A model generated the notes under the pieces. That model searched no databases and was not told where the DNA came from. It was given only the letters and a program-made list of their open reading frames with translations. The position numbers and the translations under genes were made by a program. This document shows, piece after piece, positions 1 through 12,500 of a DNA stretch of 64,000 nucleotides (the first letter of the stretch is position 1; each line of letters starts with the position of its first letter). Source of the DNA: Siniperca chuatsi (taxonomy: Eukaryota > Chordata > Actinopteri > Centrarchiformes > Sinipercidae); NCBI RefSeq assembly GCF_020085105.1, contig NC_058058.1:5170214-5234213 (forward strand), given 5' to 3'.

Positions 1-266
1 AATACAAAAATGGTACGAAGATACCACAGTTGACATCAGACCACTGTCTCACTTCCTGGTGATGATCGTTTCCTTTAATGATCTCAGGATAAATCACTAA
101 CTCTGCTTTTATTCTGAAAAACATTTGCAACCAGAGAATGTCTTTCTCCTCTTTCTCTGTGATATGTTCTTTATGCAACCAAAGTTTTCTCTTCTCATTT
201 TCTTCTGTTAGGCGATTGTGATACATAACTTATATTGTTACATAATGCATGGAATAACTTTTACAG

Positions 267-3200
267 GGAGACCCAGGTGCTGTCGGCCCCCCAGGAAAAA
301 CCGGCCCTGTCGGCCCCCAGGGTTCACCAGGAAAACCAGGAACAGAGGGTCTCAGAGGACTCCCCGGATCAGTGGTCAATAAAGATTTTGATTGATTTTT
401 GTATTTGTTAATGCGACCACTAGACAAAACAATATTTCACGACTAATAAGTAATGTGTATACATTATTTGTTGCATGGTGTGTTGAATGGCCACCGCCCG
501 CTAAAAATGTGTTTCTGACTGTGTTTCAGGGTGAGCAAGGATCTCCAGGACCTTCTGGACAGAAAGGACCACCTGGTCCTATTGTAAGATAACAAGGCCT
601 TTTTATTTTCATGTATACATCTCTGCACTCTGACACACTACATTTAGTAAAATAAGTTGTAAAGTTAGTTTTGATCAAACGTCTTTTCCTCCCACTGTCC
701 TCTTCCTGTCTTCCATCTCTCCCATCCTCACTCTCTTCTCCTGTTTTTCGTCTCCTCCACCACCTCCTCACTGTCTTCCTCCTCTCCACTTCTTTCTGCA
801 GGGACCTCCTGGTTTGCCTGGTCTGCGGGGAGACCCCGGTGCCAAGGGAGAGAAGGGACACCCAGGTCTTATCGGTCTCATTGGACCCCCAGGAGAGCAG
901 GGAGAGAAGGGAGACAGAGGTCTGCCTGGGCCTCAGGGATCCTCCGGATCAAAGGGAGAGACTGTAAGTCTGACATCTCTCACATGTGTGAGAGGGGCAG
1001 CTCAACCGCCATTATTCTCTTTCATTTTGACAATAATGTATGAAAAGTATTCTCACGTTGGACATGTCTTGTGTTTTATTACAGGGAATGTCTGGAGGCA
1101 CCGGACCCATCGGCCCTGCTGGTCCTCCTGGTCTGCCTGTGAGTGCCTGTACTGTTTTATCCCATGAACATCTCTTTGCTCACTTCCCCAGATGTTATTA
1201 AGTACCATAGTAATCAGTGACAGCAGTAAAACGCTGAAGGACGGTCACCATCATCAAACTAACGTCTCATGTCTTTTACAGGGTCCTCAAGGTATCAAGG
1301 GAGCTAAGGGTTCTTCTGTGAGTATACTTTAAGAGTGTTTGTACCACAAGAAATGAATGAAATTGTTCATGAAAAATGCATTGACTTGTATCTGGTGCAG
1401 TAATGCGTCTTGAATCTTTCCTCTCCCTGCTGTGTTTAGGGAGGAGCTGGTCCAAAGGGAGAAAAGGGTGTACAGGGACCTCCCGGACCTCCTGTAAGTA
1501 CTTCACCTTTCTTTGTGAAAGAAAGAAATTTATCATTTAAATTCTTCTCTGCTCACTCATTACACCTCACTGATGAGTGTCACTTAATTGGTTAAAATGT
1601 AAACTTGCTTTCCAGGGCCCACCAGGCGAGGTCATTCAGCCCCTGCCCATCCAGAGGAGCCCCAAGTCCAAGCGTTCCATCGACGCCAGCCAGCTGCTCC
1701 CCGAGACCGACTCCGACATGCCTGCATCTGACGCCACTGGTGCTGAGTTCCTGATGGGCAGTGAAGGCATGGAGGAGATCTTCGGCTCTCTCAACTCACT
1801 TCGACAGGAGATCGAGACCATGCGTTTCCCTCTGGGCACCCAGGACAGCCCTGCCCGCACCTGCCAAGACCTGCACCTCAGCCAGCCAGACCTCAAAGAC
1901 GGTAAGGGAACTAACCCAGATGTTTACCTGCCACCTGTTTGGAGTAATGATCACTCCATCAGGTTTTGGTACTGCTGCTGATGTGGCCATCATTGTCATT
2001 TCAGCATGTGGATGATGCTGAACAATTTTTTTTTCATTAAATAATTCATTTATGCAAACTACAGACATCCCCTTGCCAATATAACAACTAATAACATATT
2101 ACTGCATTAAGATTACATAAAGAACTAAAGGTCTTTTTTAGATAAACCTAGTCATAACTCAGAGTTTATACGTTTTTTCCACCTTGTTTTTGTCTCTCTG
2201 TCGCCCTCTGCAGGAGAGTACTGGATTGACCCCAACCAGGGCTGCTCCAGAGACTCCTTCAAGGTCTTCTGTAATTTCACTAATGGAGCAGAGACGTGCC
2301 TGTACCCCAGCAAGAGCATCGACACGGTCAGTCCACCAAATCAGCAACACTGTAAAGTGTCCTTTAGTGAAAGTCCAGTGAAATAAAATCTCCCAACACT
2401 AACTCCTAAGTGTCTGAGTGCAAGTTAAGAAATCCATTAAACTAAACATGTAAGGGACAGGAATGATGCATTTGGGTGAGGGAAAAAAGGTGGAGGTACT
2501 AGTCAGTGTTGGTGAAGGTTTGCAGACTCTAATTGCCCACTTTCTAGAAACTAATTTCCCAATTGCATCTGTACACTAAGACATTAAGAAAGAGATCATT
2601 TTCTCACATTTATAATAAAACTTAGATCTCAGTGGTATAATGGTTTTAGAAAATATTGGTCCAGGTTGGTGTAAAATGGTCTTATTTTCCCACACAAGCT
2701 GTATTTATTTATTTATGTGGACAATTCTGGTGGCAGGTGAAGATGAGCTCCTGGGACAAAGAGACTCCAGGATCCTGGTACAGTCAGTTTGCCACTGGTA
2801 GTAAGGTTAGTAACTCTCTGTGACATGAAGAGCAGTTGTGAAACTTTTGTTTTTAGTTCTTAACTTTACTTAATTACCCTCTATTTTGTTCTCACCATCT
2901 ATTTTCTTTTCCTGACTCCACTCATTTTCCCTTCTTACCCCCTTTTTCATTCACTGTCATCCCTTCCACTTTATGTGCATTCCCTCTTCTACATTTCCTC
3001 CTCATTATCTTCTTGTCCTTCCTCCAAATCCCCTTCTATTACCTCCTCCTCCTGCTCTTCACACTCCACCTCCTTCCCAGTTCTCCTACGTGGATTCTAA
3101 CGACGAGCCCGTGGGCGTGGTCCAGCTGGGCTTCCTGCGTCTCCTGAGCGTCCAGGCCCGCCAGAACCTCACCTACCACTGCCACCGTTCGGTGGCCTGG

Positions 3201-4462
3201 GCCGACCAAAGCGCCAAGAACAGCTACGACAGGGCGCTGCACCTCCAGGGTGCCAACGAGGAGAGGCTGAGCTACGAGACCAACCCCTACATCAAAGCCT
3301 TGGTCGATGGCTGCTCTGTGAGTTTACACACATTAACTAATTCTACCCTGTTGAAGACTCAGTCTTATTCAGTCTTCCTGGAAAACAGTGCATCTTTGAA
3401 ATTGACCCCATGCTTCACTGTAATAATAATAATAATAATACACTTTATTTATACAGTAAAGTGCTTTACATGCACTAGTAGACATAACCCATCCAACAAT
3501 AAGCCAACACAGTTTTGAACAGTCTGCCCTTCTCTAAGTGATATCCCATTGGTTTTCACTGCAGACTGATCCCTCGTGTGTTATGTCCCACCTCAACATC
3601 CTGTTTCAACAGGAAATACATCAGTTTAAGAACATAATGATCCCGTTTCATGGAACCTTTTAAGGTTATGAATTTCAGAGTGTTCCTCACCCTCCTCTAC
3701 AACGTGCCATTGATATTTACTGATTAACATATTATCACATATTATGAAGTACATTTACTTTAAGTACACAAAAAATAAGACAAAATAATGCTGTCCCCCT
3801 TTCACAGGAAAAACCACACCATTGCAACTGTGTTTTTCTTTTCTTTTTCTTGACCCTTGAATGCTCTTAAAAAGCCCACTGTGTACTTCCAAAACTATGT
3901 TGATGTCACTGAAAAGTACCTCTTTAATATTTACTAGTGCTGTCATTGACATTTACGGGATGTAAATAAGCATTTAGCTTAACTTAAGACTCTTGAGAAT
4001 TGCCTATTTCGATCTTTTGAAATAGTAGTGCCACACAGGATGATATGTTTTCACTTAATGAATGGGAATGATACATGATTATCCATTGTGATCTTCAAGC
4101 ACCAGGCAACCTCATATAAAGTGCATCAGTTGTGAATTCTCTCTTTCCAAGGTGTTTTTAATGTCCCAAGTTATGACGCAGAGTTTAAAATTAAAATTAT
4201 ACGAGCTTATTTTCACACAACCATAGACGAACAGTCTTTGTTCACAATCATGACACGTGTAAATATCTTGATTCCAGTTTCTAACACGTGTCTCTCGCTC
4301 TGTCTCTCTCTGCAGTATCGTAAGGGCTTTGACAGGACAGTCCTGGAGATCAACACACCACAGGTGGAGCATCTTCCTCTGCTGGATATCAAGGTGTCAG
4401 ACTTTGGGGAGAGCAACCAGCAGTTTGGCTTTGAAGTGGGACCTGTCTGTTTCCAAGGCTAA
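267..4462 (+). CDS. col11a2: Collagen type XI alpha-2 chain, C-terminal part (5' end outside window)
   Basis: Minor fibrillar collagen chain that co-assembles with other collagen V/XI chains in cartilage fibrils. Exons read: 267-374, 530-583, 802-963, 1085-1138, 1282-1317, 1440-1493, 1616-1901, 2214-2326, 2737-2805, 3081-3317, 4316-4462. The first six are pure Gly-X-Y exons of 108, 54, 162, 54, 36 and 54 bp, the 9-bp-multiple sizes usual for fibrillar collagens. The helix ends in the 1616 exon at [13 protein letters not shown], followed by a basic KSKRS stretch. The remaining exons encode the COLFI propeptide ([26 protein letters not shown]) and end at GPVCFQG-stop. The [13 protein letters not shown] and [13 protein letters not shown] stretches resemble COL11A2 more than COL5A1 or COL11A1, and the hsd17b8/brd2 neighbours support the paralogue call. 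Bases 1-266 are intron. The gene is convergent with hsd17b8. Confidence 0.95.
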
Positions 4463-4512
4463 AAATGCACACATACACACATCTTGCAAAGAACAACACA
4501 TGCAAATACTCA

Positions 4513-4540
4513 CGCACACACACACACACACACACACATG
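4513..4540. repeat. CA dinucleotide microsatellite
   Basis: An uninterrupted run of CA units sits about 50 bases after the col11a2 stop codon, so it should lie in the transcribed 3' UTR. Confidence 0.9.
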
Positions 4541-7500
4541 CACTTAGAAACACACTTATATATAATAAACATACATGCCCAGTAATTTGTAAATTAACTT
4601 GTAAATGATATGAAACACACACACAAACCCACAGACACACTTACACACGCAAATGCTGTTGTGAGACAAACACGCACTCACACTCAAGTACGTGCCTGGG
4701 GAAAGCAACATCCTCCCAACAATTAATGGACGTCAAAAAAAAAAAGTAAAGAGAAGAGAATTAAAGAACTCGCGGAGAGGAGACCATCGTTTGGGCGCAC
4801 GACCGCGAGAAAGGAAGAAAAAACCAGGAGAGAGTTTTCTTCAGAATAAAACAGTGTTTTCTTCACCAGCATCGAAAGGGGCCGGCCTGAGAAAGAGGGC
4901 AAGCCGGCGACTTGAGGCCTGAAGCCCCCCGTCTCCGATCCCCCCCCTCACTCTTCTCTCCTCCCCGCTGTCTCTCTTTTTTTCCACTCATCTCACCTGC
5001 TCTACCTCCCCCCTCCTCCTCCTCCTCCTCCCAAAAAAGGGTCACACTTGGACATTATTTCCATTTCTTTAATCCCACGTTCACACTGTGAGCAACGTGG
5101 TTGACGGTCACTCTTTTATGTCTGCGTTTATGATGTTTTGAACAGTTAAATCGTGTGTTTTGGTTCACGGCTTTGGCGTTTGTGGAGCATTTAATCCTTT
5201 AGTCATTCAGGTAAAAAGATGTTGAGAATTGAACGTTTTGAATCAACTTTTTATCCGTTTGTACTTGCCAGCCAGAACAAATCGAATCAAAACAGTAGAC
5301 ACCAAACTCTGACCAGACAATGACGACAAATGTTCAGCGGTGGCCGATACAAACCTCGGGGCTAACTCATCTGGTCGTCTAGTTCTGTAAGAACTGAATG
5401 AAAGTCCAGTGACTTGTCAGTCATGTTGCTCACATTGAAGAGTAACTCTCAGCTCTTATCTTATTACATCAAAAGGAACCAAAGAATTAAGCCACCAGTT
5501 TCCACCCAGAATAAAAAGAGGGAACTGACCAAATGATACCAGCTGGGTCTTGCTTGTTAGATTGATCTGTTTTTTTGTCTTGTTTGAGCTGCCACCATGT
5601 GAATTTTCTACTCTTTGTAATAATCTCTTCATGACCACCTTGCAGTTTTATCAAAACAGTCTAAAAATGTGATTCACAGCTCAAACTGATGATTGAAAAA
5701 TCTTTCTGGTGTTATGGCAGTGAGGTTACTGGAGTCCAGTGTGACGCAGGATTTATTCTTTTTTAAAGTGGACAATCTTTCCTCAGCCCTGAGAGCAGCG
5801 GAAACTCTCTTTGAATTGTTCATTTGTTAACGTTGGACAAAACCTGCTGCATGCAGTGAGGCAGGATAGAAGATGTGTCGATACCTAGATCAGTGAATTT
5901 AAAAGCCATGATTTTTGTAAACTGTGCTAAACTTAATGCTATTGTACTTGCATGTGCCTTGATTCTTCTTTAAATCGTGGATCAGGCTACCAGGGTTGCT
6001 ACCACACACCAGTCCAGTATTTACTGAGTCACTTTCTGTGTACTTTGATTATTGTTTTCCATCCAGAACACATTTTCTGATTTTGCATCCAAGCACAGAA
6101 CATCATCAGGGTTTAAATATGTATATGAGATTAAAGGTTCCCTCCTTTTTTCCTACAGCAGTGAATAAAATGCATGCTTTACTAAAAGAAACTGTGTGGC
6201 AAGGTGCTAATTATACCAAAGCATAAGAGTTTTAGTCTTTGAGGCCTTCATTTTCTTTAGTCTCTTTTACAATTTCATAAAGTTTTTACTGGGGAAAATG
6301 TGCATTACATTCCATTTGTACAGAAATAGTGATATTCTATTGTATTTATTTAAAACAAACAGGGTGCTTTGAAATTTAAAAAAAAAAAAAAGGACCACCA
6401 AATATTCCATTCAAATGTGGTATATTTCATTTGTATTTATTTCCTGTAGCTGACACTTGAAGGTCAAGTGAAGCGAGTGACTTGCATGTTAAACTCACTG
6501 CCAGCCTGAGTTATGGTGCTTCTGTTCACGCCCTGTCCAAACTCCTTTTGTAGAACCAAAGAATCTGTGGCCATATTTTATTGTAATATCCCTTTTTAGT
6601 GTTTTCATCAACTGTACTGTGCTGTTAAATTTTGCTTCCACTGTAATAATTAAATGGTGACTCTCCAGTTCTGTCACATTTCCTTGTCGTTGCTACTGTT
6701 TGACTTGCCGTATATTGGTTTCAGGCTCAGGTTATTGCTTCGCTGGGCTTTGAAATGCATCATAGAAATACAGTTTACTGAGTCATTGCTACAAAATATT
6801 GACACACAATCCTGTGATGTTTTAAATTTCTATCTGAGACCACAGCGGGTAGGAGAAAGGTTGTGAGAGGGAGGGGACAACTCTGGGGTGATATCATACT
6901 AGGGTTCTGGTTTTATTTGTTTGTTTTTTAGTCTTTTTTTTAATATAGCAGGGAAATGGGGCGGGATGGCCAAAAACCTAAAAATTCAAGAATCTGACCT
7001 TGAGATTCTCCAGAGAGAATGACCTCAAATATTTGTTTGTTTTTATTGTGTTGAAGACGAACGTTTCAACATAAAAAATATGGTGCTGAAAAGAGAAAAA
7101 AGTATTATTTTATAATGTGTGTAAGTAATTTTCTAAAATTCTTGTTTCTGTAATATATAATCTTTTTAAAAAGAGCTGCTTGACTCTTGTTTTTCTTCCA
7201 AACCCCTGTCATCAGTCGTTCTCTTTGCCTGCAAATGGCCACAAAACATTACTGTTTCTCATTTGTAGGTAGATTATAGGTTTTTGTGTGTCACCTTGAA
7301 AAAAGACAGACAGACAGTACACACCTTCTACAGTTGTGTGTTGTGTTCATACATGTCTGTTTCAATTTAGTTAATGATGTAAATGTGAAACATGGGTTCC
7401 TTTGTGAATCATGCTTCTTTTTTTATAAAGAAAAATACAGCTTTTGCCAAGCTTGAAAGTCACATTTTATGTTAATTCTATAGCTATTGCTGGGAGATAT

Positions 7501-8914
7501 TTAGATCATTTGTGTGCATTATTTAGCAAGTCATTTTCTCGAATCAGTCTAAAGCTGTTGTAGCAGTGGGAAGTGAAGTTACAAGTTGTTGTGGCTGCTC
7601 TGGTCATTTAAGCAGCACCAATAGTGTTAGCAGCTAGCTTGCTAGCTTCCAGCTGTTTTACTGTAGAGATGCTTACAAAGTAGGTTTTAATGCGGTGTTG
7701 ATTCAATTTTGGACTGAAACACAAGGGTGTGACGTTAGCTCGGGTTTGGCTGTTAAACACAAGTTTATCTTTCACCTCCATTAGCTAAATGTGTTTCTGC
7801 TCTGAGAAATTGATTCGAGAGGACGAATTACGAGTTAATTCGTGTCTTTGAGATTTACCTTTTTTTTTTTAAACCATTAAACCTGCCCAGTTCTGTACAG
7901 TTATGTATCCATCTATCTTAATTTTTATTGTTTTTATCTAATTCTGCACAATTCGCCACACAATTCCTGTTATTGATGCTACACAGCGAAACAGCGGCAT
8001 CTTGTGGTCGTTTGGAGTTCCTTCCCCTCTGGATTTCTCATCAATTTCATGCAGATGTTTAAATGAGTGAAAGTAATTTATCATCATCAGTTTATGTATA
8101 TCACAAAAAAACATATCACATATTTTAAAACAACTGGCTGTGAATCATCAAGATGTACAACCAGTGTTGCACATAAAATTTTACCACTACATTCAGAAAT
8201 AGGCTGTGTAAGTTACATTCAGGTAGTTTGTGACTTATATTTGAAACTTTGTGCGCCACAAGCAATCATCTTGTTAATATACCTCCAAACCTAAACCGTA
8301 ATTTACATTTTGTTATTTTCTTTCATGAGCGCAAAGAAAAAATACATATTCATAGACATCTGTTCAAGAGACGCTAGTTTTGCTTTTCACAGTTCCTTCA
8401 AAAGTGGCAGCTATGGCCACAACAGAAACCATTTTCATTTTCTTGCAGGAGATTTTTAGAAAAATGTCTGTCAGTGTGTAAAACATTGTGGGTTTTTTGA
8501 CAGTGATGAACCCTTTTTCTTCACCTCTGAATGGTTGTGTTTTAAAATCTTAAGTTATTTTGGAAATATTACACATGACAAACTAAACTGTTGTTTCATT
8601 TAGTGGCTCAGGGGAATATACTGTTGCATCATCTTTGGGATTGTGGGTCCCGTTTCCAAAACCTTGGACTTGGACAACTTGTGTGTTTAGCAGTGTTGTG
8701 AGAACCAGCATCCACTAACCCACAGCTCACTGTGAAAAACAAACTCCTGAAGTTATGACTTTGAAATCTGATTTTGTTTTTTGTTTTTTTAAAGCATTGG
8801 CCGACTGAGAGCAAGAAACTTGAGCAGAGCCTGCATGAAGACAGAGATTTGTTAAACCCTTTTCACTTCTAAGCTGATTTTAAAAGCCAACAAATTTATC
8901 GAACATATCAAGAA

Positions 8915-9165
8915 GCAGATGAGCTCAATGGCTCAATGAATTAAGCACCTGCAGTGACTGAAGATGAAGAGTTCAGTGGTTCAAACCCTCTTCAGTCCTT
9001 TAACTTCCAACAATGTTTTAAAAAACAACTTCTAGAGCGATTGCATAAAGGCTCTCCGAGAACAAACAGTACAAAGAGACTGGTGGTGCGACAGAGCTGT
9101 CAGCATGACTAAAAAAAATGTCTGGAGATCTGGAGTGGCTGGTTCGAATCCCGACTGCCCTCTAA
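8915..9165 (+). repeat. Two tRNA-like (SINE head?) sequences
   Basis: GGTTCAAACC at 8978 and GGTTCGAATCC at 9141 match the Pol III B-box consensus GGTTCGANNCC. Each follows 40-60 bases of weakly tRNA-like sequence (for example GAGCTCAATGGCTCAATG near 8923). I could not fold a complete cloverleaf from either, so they look like degraded SINE heads rather than functional tRNA genes. The family is not identified. Confidence 0.35.
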
Positions 9166-9293
9166 ATAAGGTTAGGAAGAAAATGGTATCATGTCGGGCT
9201 TCACAGACATATGCAGGGTTAAGGAAAGTAGTTTTAACTGTGAGATTTCAAATTAAAATACAACAGTCTGTACAGAAATATTACAAACAGGTG

Positions 9294-9299
9294 TTTATT
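9294..9299 (-). terminator. Candidate hsd17b8 polyadenylation signal
   Basis: AATAAA on the minus strand lies 236 bases after the hsd17b8 stop codon. It is the first canonical hexamer I found downstream. The cleavage site was not determined. Confidence 0.5.
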
Positions 9300-9376
9300 G
9301 GCACAAAAAGTGGCTTTACACTGCATAGTACATGTTTACAACCAGATTTATAAAACATAATGAACAGTAATCATGA

Positions 9377-9444
9377 CTTAAAGGTGCAGTGTGTAACATT
9401 TAAGAGGAGCTATTGGCAGAAATCCTACACACTGCTCCTTTAAG
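9377..9444. mobile_element. 68 bp palindromic MITE remnant
   Basis: The left arm CTTAAAGGTGCAGTGTGTA is the inverse of the right arm at 9426-9444 with one mismatch, which leaves a 30-base loop. A TAA/TTA motif sits at both tips. This is the terminal structure of a very common teleost MITE family (TTAAAGGTGCAGTGTGTA ends) reduced to little more than its inverted repeats. Superfamily assignment is uncertain. Confidence 0.75.
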
Positions 9445-9535
9445 TGTTAATAAAAGTAACATTTCTTTAACAATTAAATTAACTATGAAGGAACTGGCCT
9501 CCCATTGGTCTTCATCAGTGTGACGGACAGCCGAT

Positions 9536-12500
9536 TCATCCAATGAAAAGTCCTCCTGACAAAGACAGACACATAAGTTGAACTTATAAACTTAACCTTT
9601 AAAATGTAAGGTTTGAAAATATTTGTATATTGGTTAATAAAAGTTTAGCTGGGGGTACTTGTCACTTTTGGAAGCATCAAATATCTACTTTCTGATGAAA
9701 AGAAATGAAATGAAAAGTGTGTTATTACAGAAACAGCTGAGAATTGAATCATACTATACCTGTCACTTCAATGCTGGCTCCTGTGATGTATCGAGAGTCA
9801 TCTGAAGCCAGAAAGGCACATACATCAGCGACCTCTGGAGGAGGACAGCAAGAGGACAAAAAGAAGGACAAGTGTGACGAAGTCTTGGAAACCAAGCGTG
9901 CCAGACACACATGTAGAGTAGCTACAATCCCTTCCCTTAATTTCACTGTACAGGACAAAAACTGAAGGGAGATGACAAGGATCAAAGGTGTGGAGAAGTA
10001 ATGATAATAATAATAATAATAATAATAATGATAATAACAACAATAAAAATAAGTGTTTTGTTTCCACAAGGAAAATATTTTAACTGTAGGAGATGCAATA
10101 AGAAATCTGCGTCCAACATGCAGATTCTAGCGTTGCTGGGAGCTTAGAACAGCACACACCTTTCCATTATAAATATCTGTGAAATGAGAATGAAGGTCTG
10201 TAGTGAAAACAAATCAGAGTGACGTTAAACATGCGTCTTCGCTGACCTGCAGGCTCACCCATTCTTCCCAGAGGCACCAAGGACTTCATCTGAAACACAA
10301 AAAGCACGACACAGAACAGAGTGAAGGAGGACGGCACTGTTTGATGACGAGAGCAGAGAGTCAGGGCCGACTGTCAAGGTTTAATTTGGTGTTAAAAGGT
10401 CAGTTCAACCATATCCCCCCTCCTCCCACCCCAAAGAAACATTTCCCCACTGACGCCTGCTGATATTTAGTTGTGCAGAGGGTCTTAGTTTTATTTGCTG
10501 TGGTTTAAAGACTTCTGCAGCAACTCCAAAACAACAGGTTCATTAGTGCTGCTCAAAGTTTCTTTAAAAAACTGAAAGAACAAATTTCGGCAGCATCTTG
10601 TCTTTCCAGAAACATCAACACAATCCTGAGGTTACTCAGGAAAATCCACTGACCCCACTGTCAGCGGGGGGGCTCATTTATACTGAAGGCAAAACTCCTT
10701 TTTGTCCCAGTTTTTTTTTTTTGCCACTTTCTTAGTGTTATGGATGAACTGACCCTTTAATGTCTACTGCAACATAATACAATCACCATGTTTTGAAAAG
10801 CGCTACACAGATAAATGTTATATGTATTATATTATTTGTAGGAGGCAAAAGTAACTGCATTTTAATCTAAAATAAAAGCAAACAATTGGTTTGTTAAATA
10901 GGTGCTTAATGTATTACAGCTTGTAAAAATGAAAGGTTGTCATTTTATTTTGACTTTAATTCACACGCAGCAAGTTCCATGTTGCCTTCCTGGCTTAAAT
11001 AATAATTTGTGGTCGGTGCAAGTTTATTTAAATGGTTTCACTTATCGTGAATGCACAAAATGTCATTTACAGCACAAAATATTTATAAATTATATAAACT
11101 GCATGGTATTCAGAATATTACTGCAGGCCTACACTGATTATGTAAACTAATCTGTCTGTACCTGTGCGTGTGCCGTACCTTGCTAATAACCTTCTCTGGA
11201 ACTTTATCTGTCATCGGAGTCGATATGAAACCTGGCAGCACACAATTACAACGAATCCCAAACCTGGATGAAAAGAGAAGGAAAAGCAAATGACCGGGGA
11301 CTTTTCTTTTACATCTTCCTGGTGCGTCAGGCTCTTCTCACCTGCTGAGCTCTTTGGCAGCTGTCCTGGTTAAACCCTCCACTCCAGCTTTAGAGGCGGC
11401 GTAATTTGCCTGTCCGATGTTTCCCGCCTACAAACGTTAACCACACAGACACAAGGATATAGTGCATTAGGTACTGTATCAGTATCACTGTAGGTTTTTC
11501 ATGTAACAGTCACCAGTACTGAACAACTCAATGACCAGGTCCTGAAATGTTCACTTTCAAACCAACACTGGCATTCATTGTGTTTTAGAATAAAAATATG
11601 TTCTTGATGGATTTCTGCAAGTTTATTCTTGTGTCTTAGGCTTTGAAAAATGTTGATCAAAAAGATAAAAAAACATACAGAATGTAATTTGTTTAAAATA
11701 ACTAGAATTATTTACTACATTTCCATCTCTTTATGGATTTTACTCCTCTTATTTGGTCCCCTGAAACTTTTACATTTCATCCAGAAAGGCATAGTTAGCT
11801 AAATATTAAAACTGTAAAATAGACACTAAATGCCTGCCAGGCCTGCTGGTATCTCACCTTTCCCACGATGCTGCCCACAGTAACGATGGATCCTTTGGGT
11901 GCTCCGCAGGCCACCAGAGCCTGAGCGACAGACTGAATGACCAAGAATGAACCCTGAGAGAGACGCAGGAGGAAAGAAGACTGAACAAATCGTCACTCTG
12001 TTCTCTTCTCTGGTCTTCATTTAATATGCAGTGCTAACTTTCAGTATTTCACATAACAGAAAGACAGAGATGCAGATTGAAGCAGAGCTTGATGTAATAT
12101 ACAGGGAATATTTTATCTCTAAGCTGGTGCGACTTTTAGTTTGTTAAACATTTAAAGTGGAAAATCTGTCTGGATTGTGCTGCAGTTTGGTTTGTTGTGG
12201 AGGGAAGCACTTAAAAAATCAACAGCTAACAGAATAGATAAAGGAGGGTTTAAAAACCAAGCTGCTACTTTCCCGTAAAGTGGCACCTTTAAAACACTTC
12301 TCTATATTCTCTGACCGCTACAGAATTAACCAAACACCTTTCATAACCCAAAAACAGATTACCATGATAATCCAAAAATGTCATTACCAGCAAGACACCT
12401 GGTGGATAACACACTTGAGCCACTATGTGGCAATTATTATATATATAATATAGTCTTTTTTTTTGTCTGATGGTAAACAAACTCTTGTAAGTATGTGATG

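Larger units (their letters stand above)
4463..9535. other. col11a2 3' UTR and col11a2-hsd17b8 intergenic region
   Basis: No coding exon was recognised in these 5 kb. The left part is the col11a2 3' UTR. AATAAA hexamers on the plus strand at 4564-4569 and 4845-4850 could give short 3' ends, but a longer UTR cannot be excluded. A CA microsatellite lies at about 4513-4540. The right part holds two tRNA-like B-box sequences near 8978 and 9141, a 68 bp palindromic MITE remnant at 9377, and the probable hsd17b8 polyadenylation signal on the minus strand at 9294-9299. Confidence 0.7.

Noticed and set aside
814-1167. Long open frame across a collagen exon and its intron
   Set aside because: It reads through the 802-963 exon donor into intron. 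Gly-X-Y periodicity stops exactly at the splice site.
9061-9165. Possible tRNA gene ending in GGTTCGAATCC
   Set aside because: The B-box is good, but no acceptor-stem pairing or anticodon arm could be formed, so it is treated as a SINE-like relic.
9749-10069. Minus-strand 106-residue frame ending SIEVTG
   Set aside because: Only the 75 bases at 9760-9834 are the real hsd17b8 exon. The rest is intron with a microsatellite that translates to poly-Tyr.
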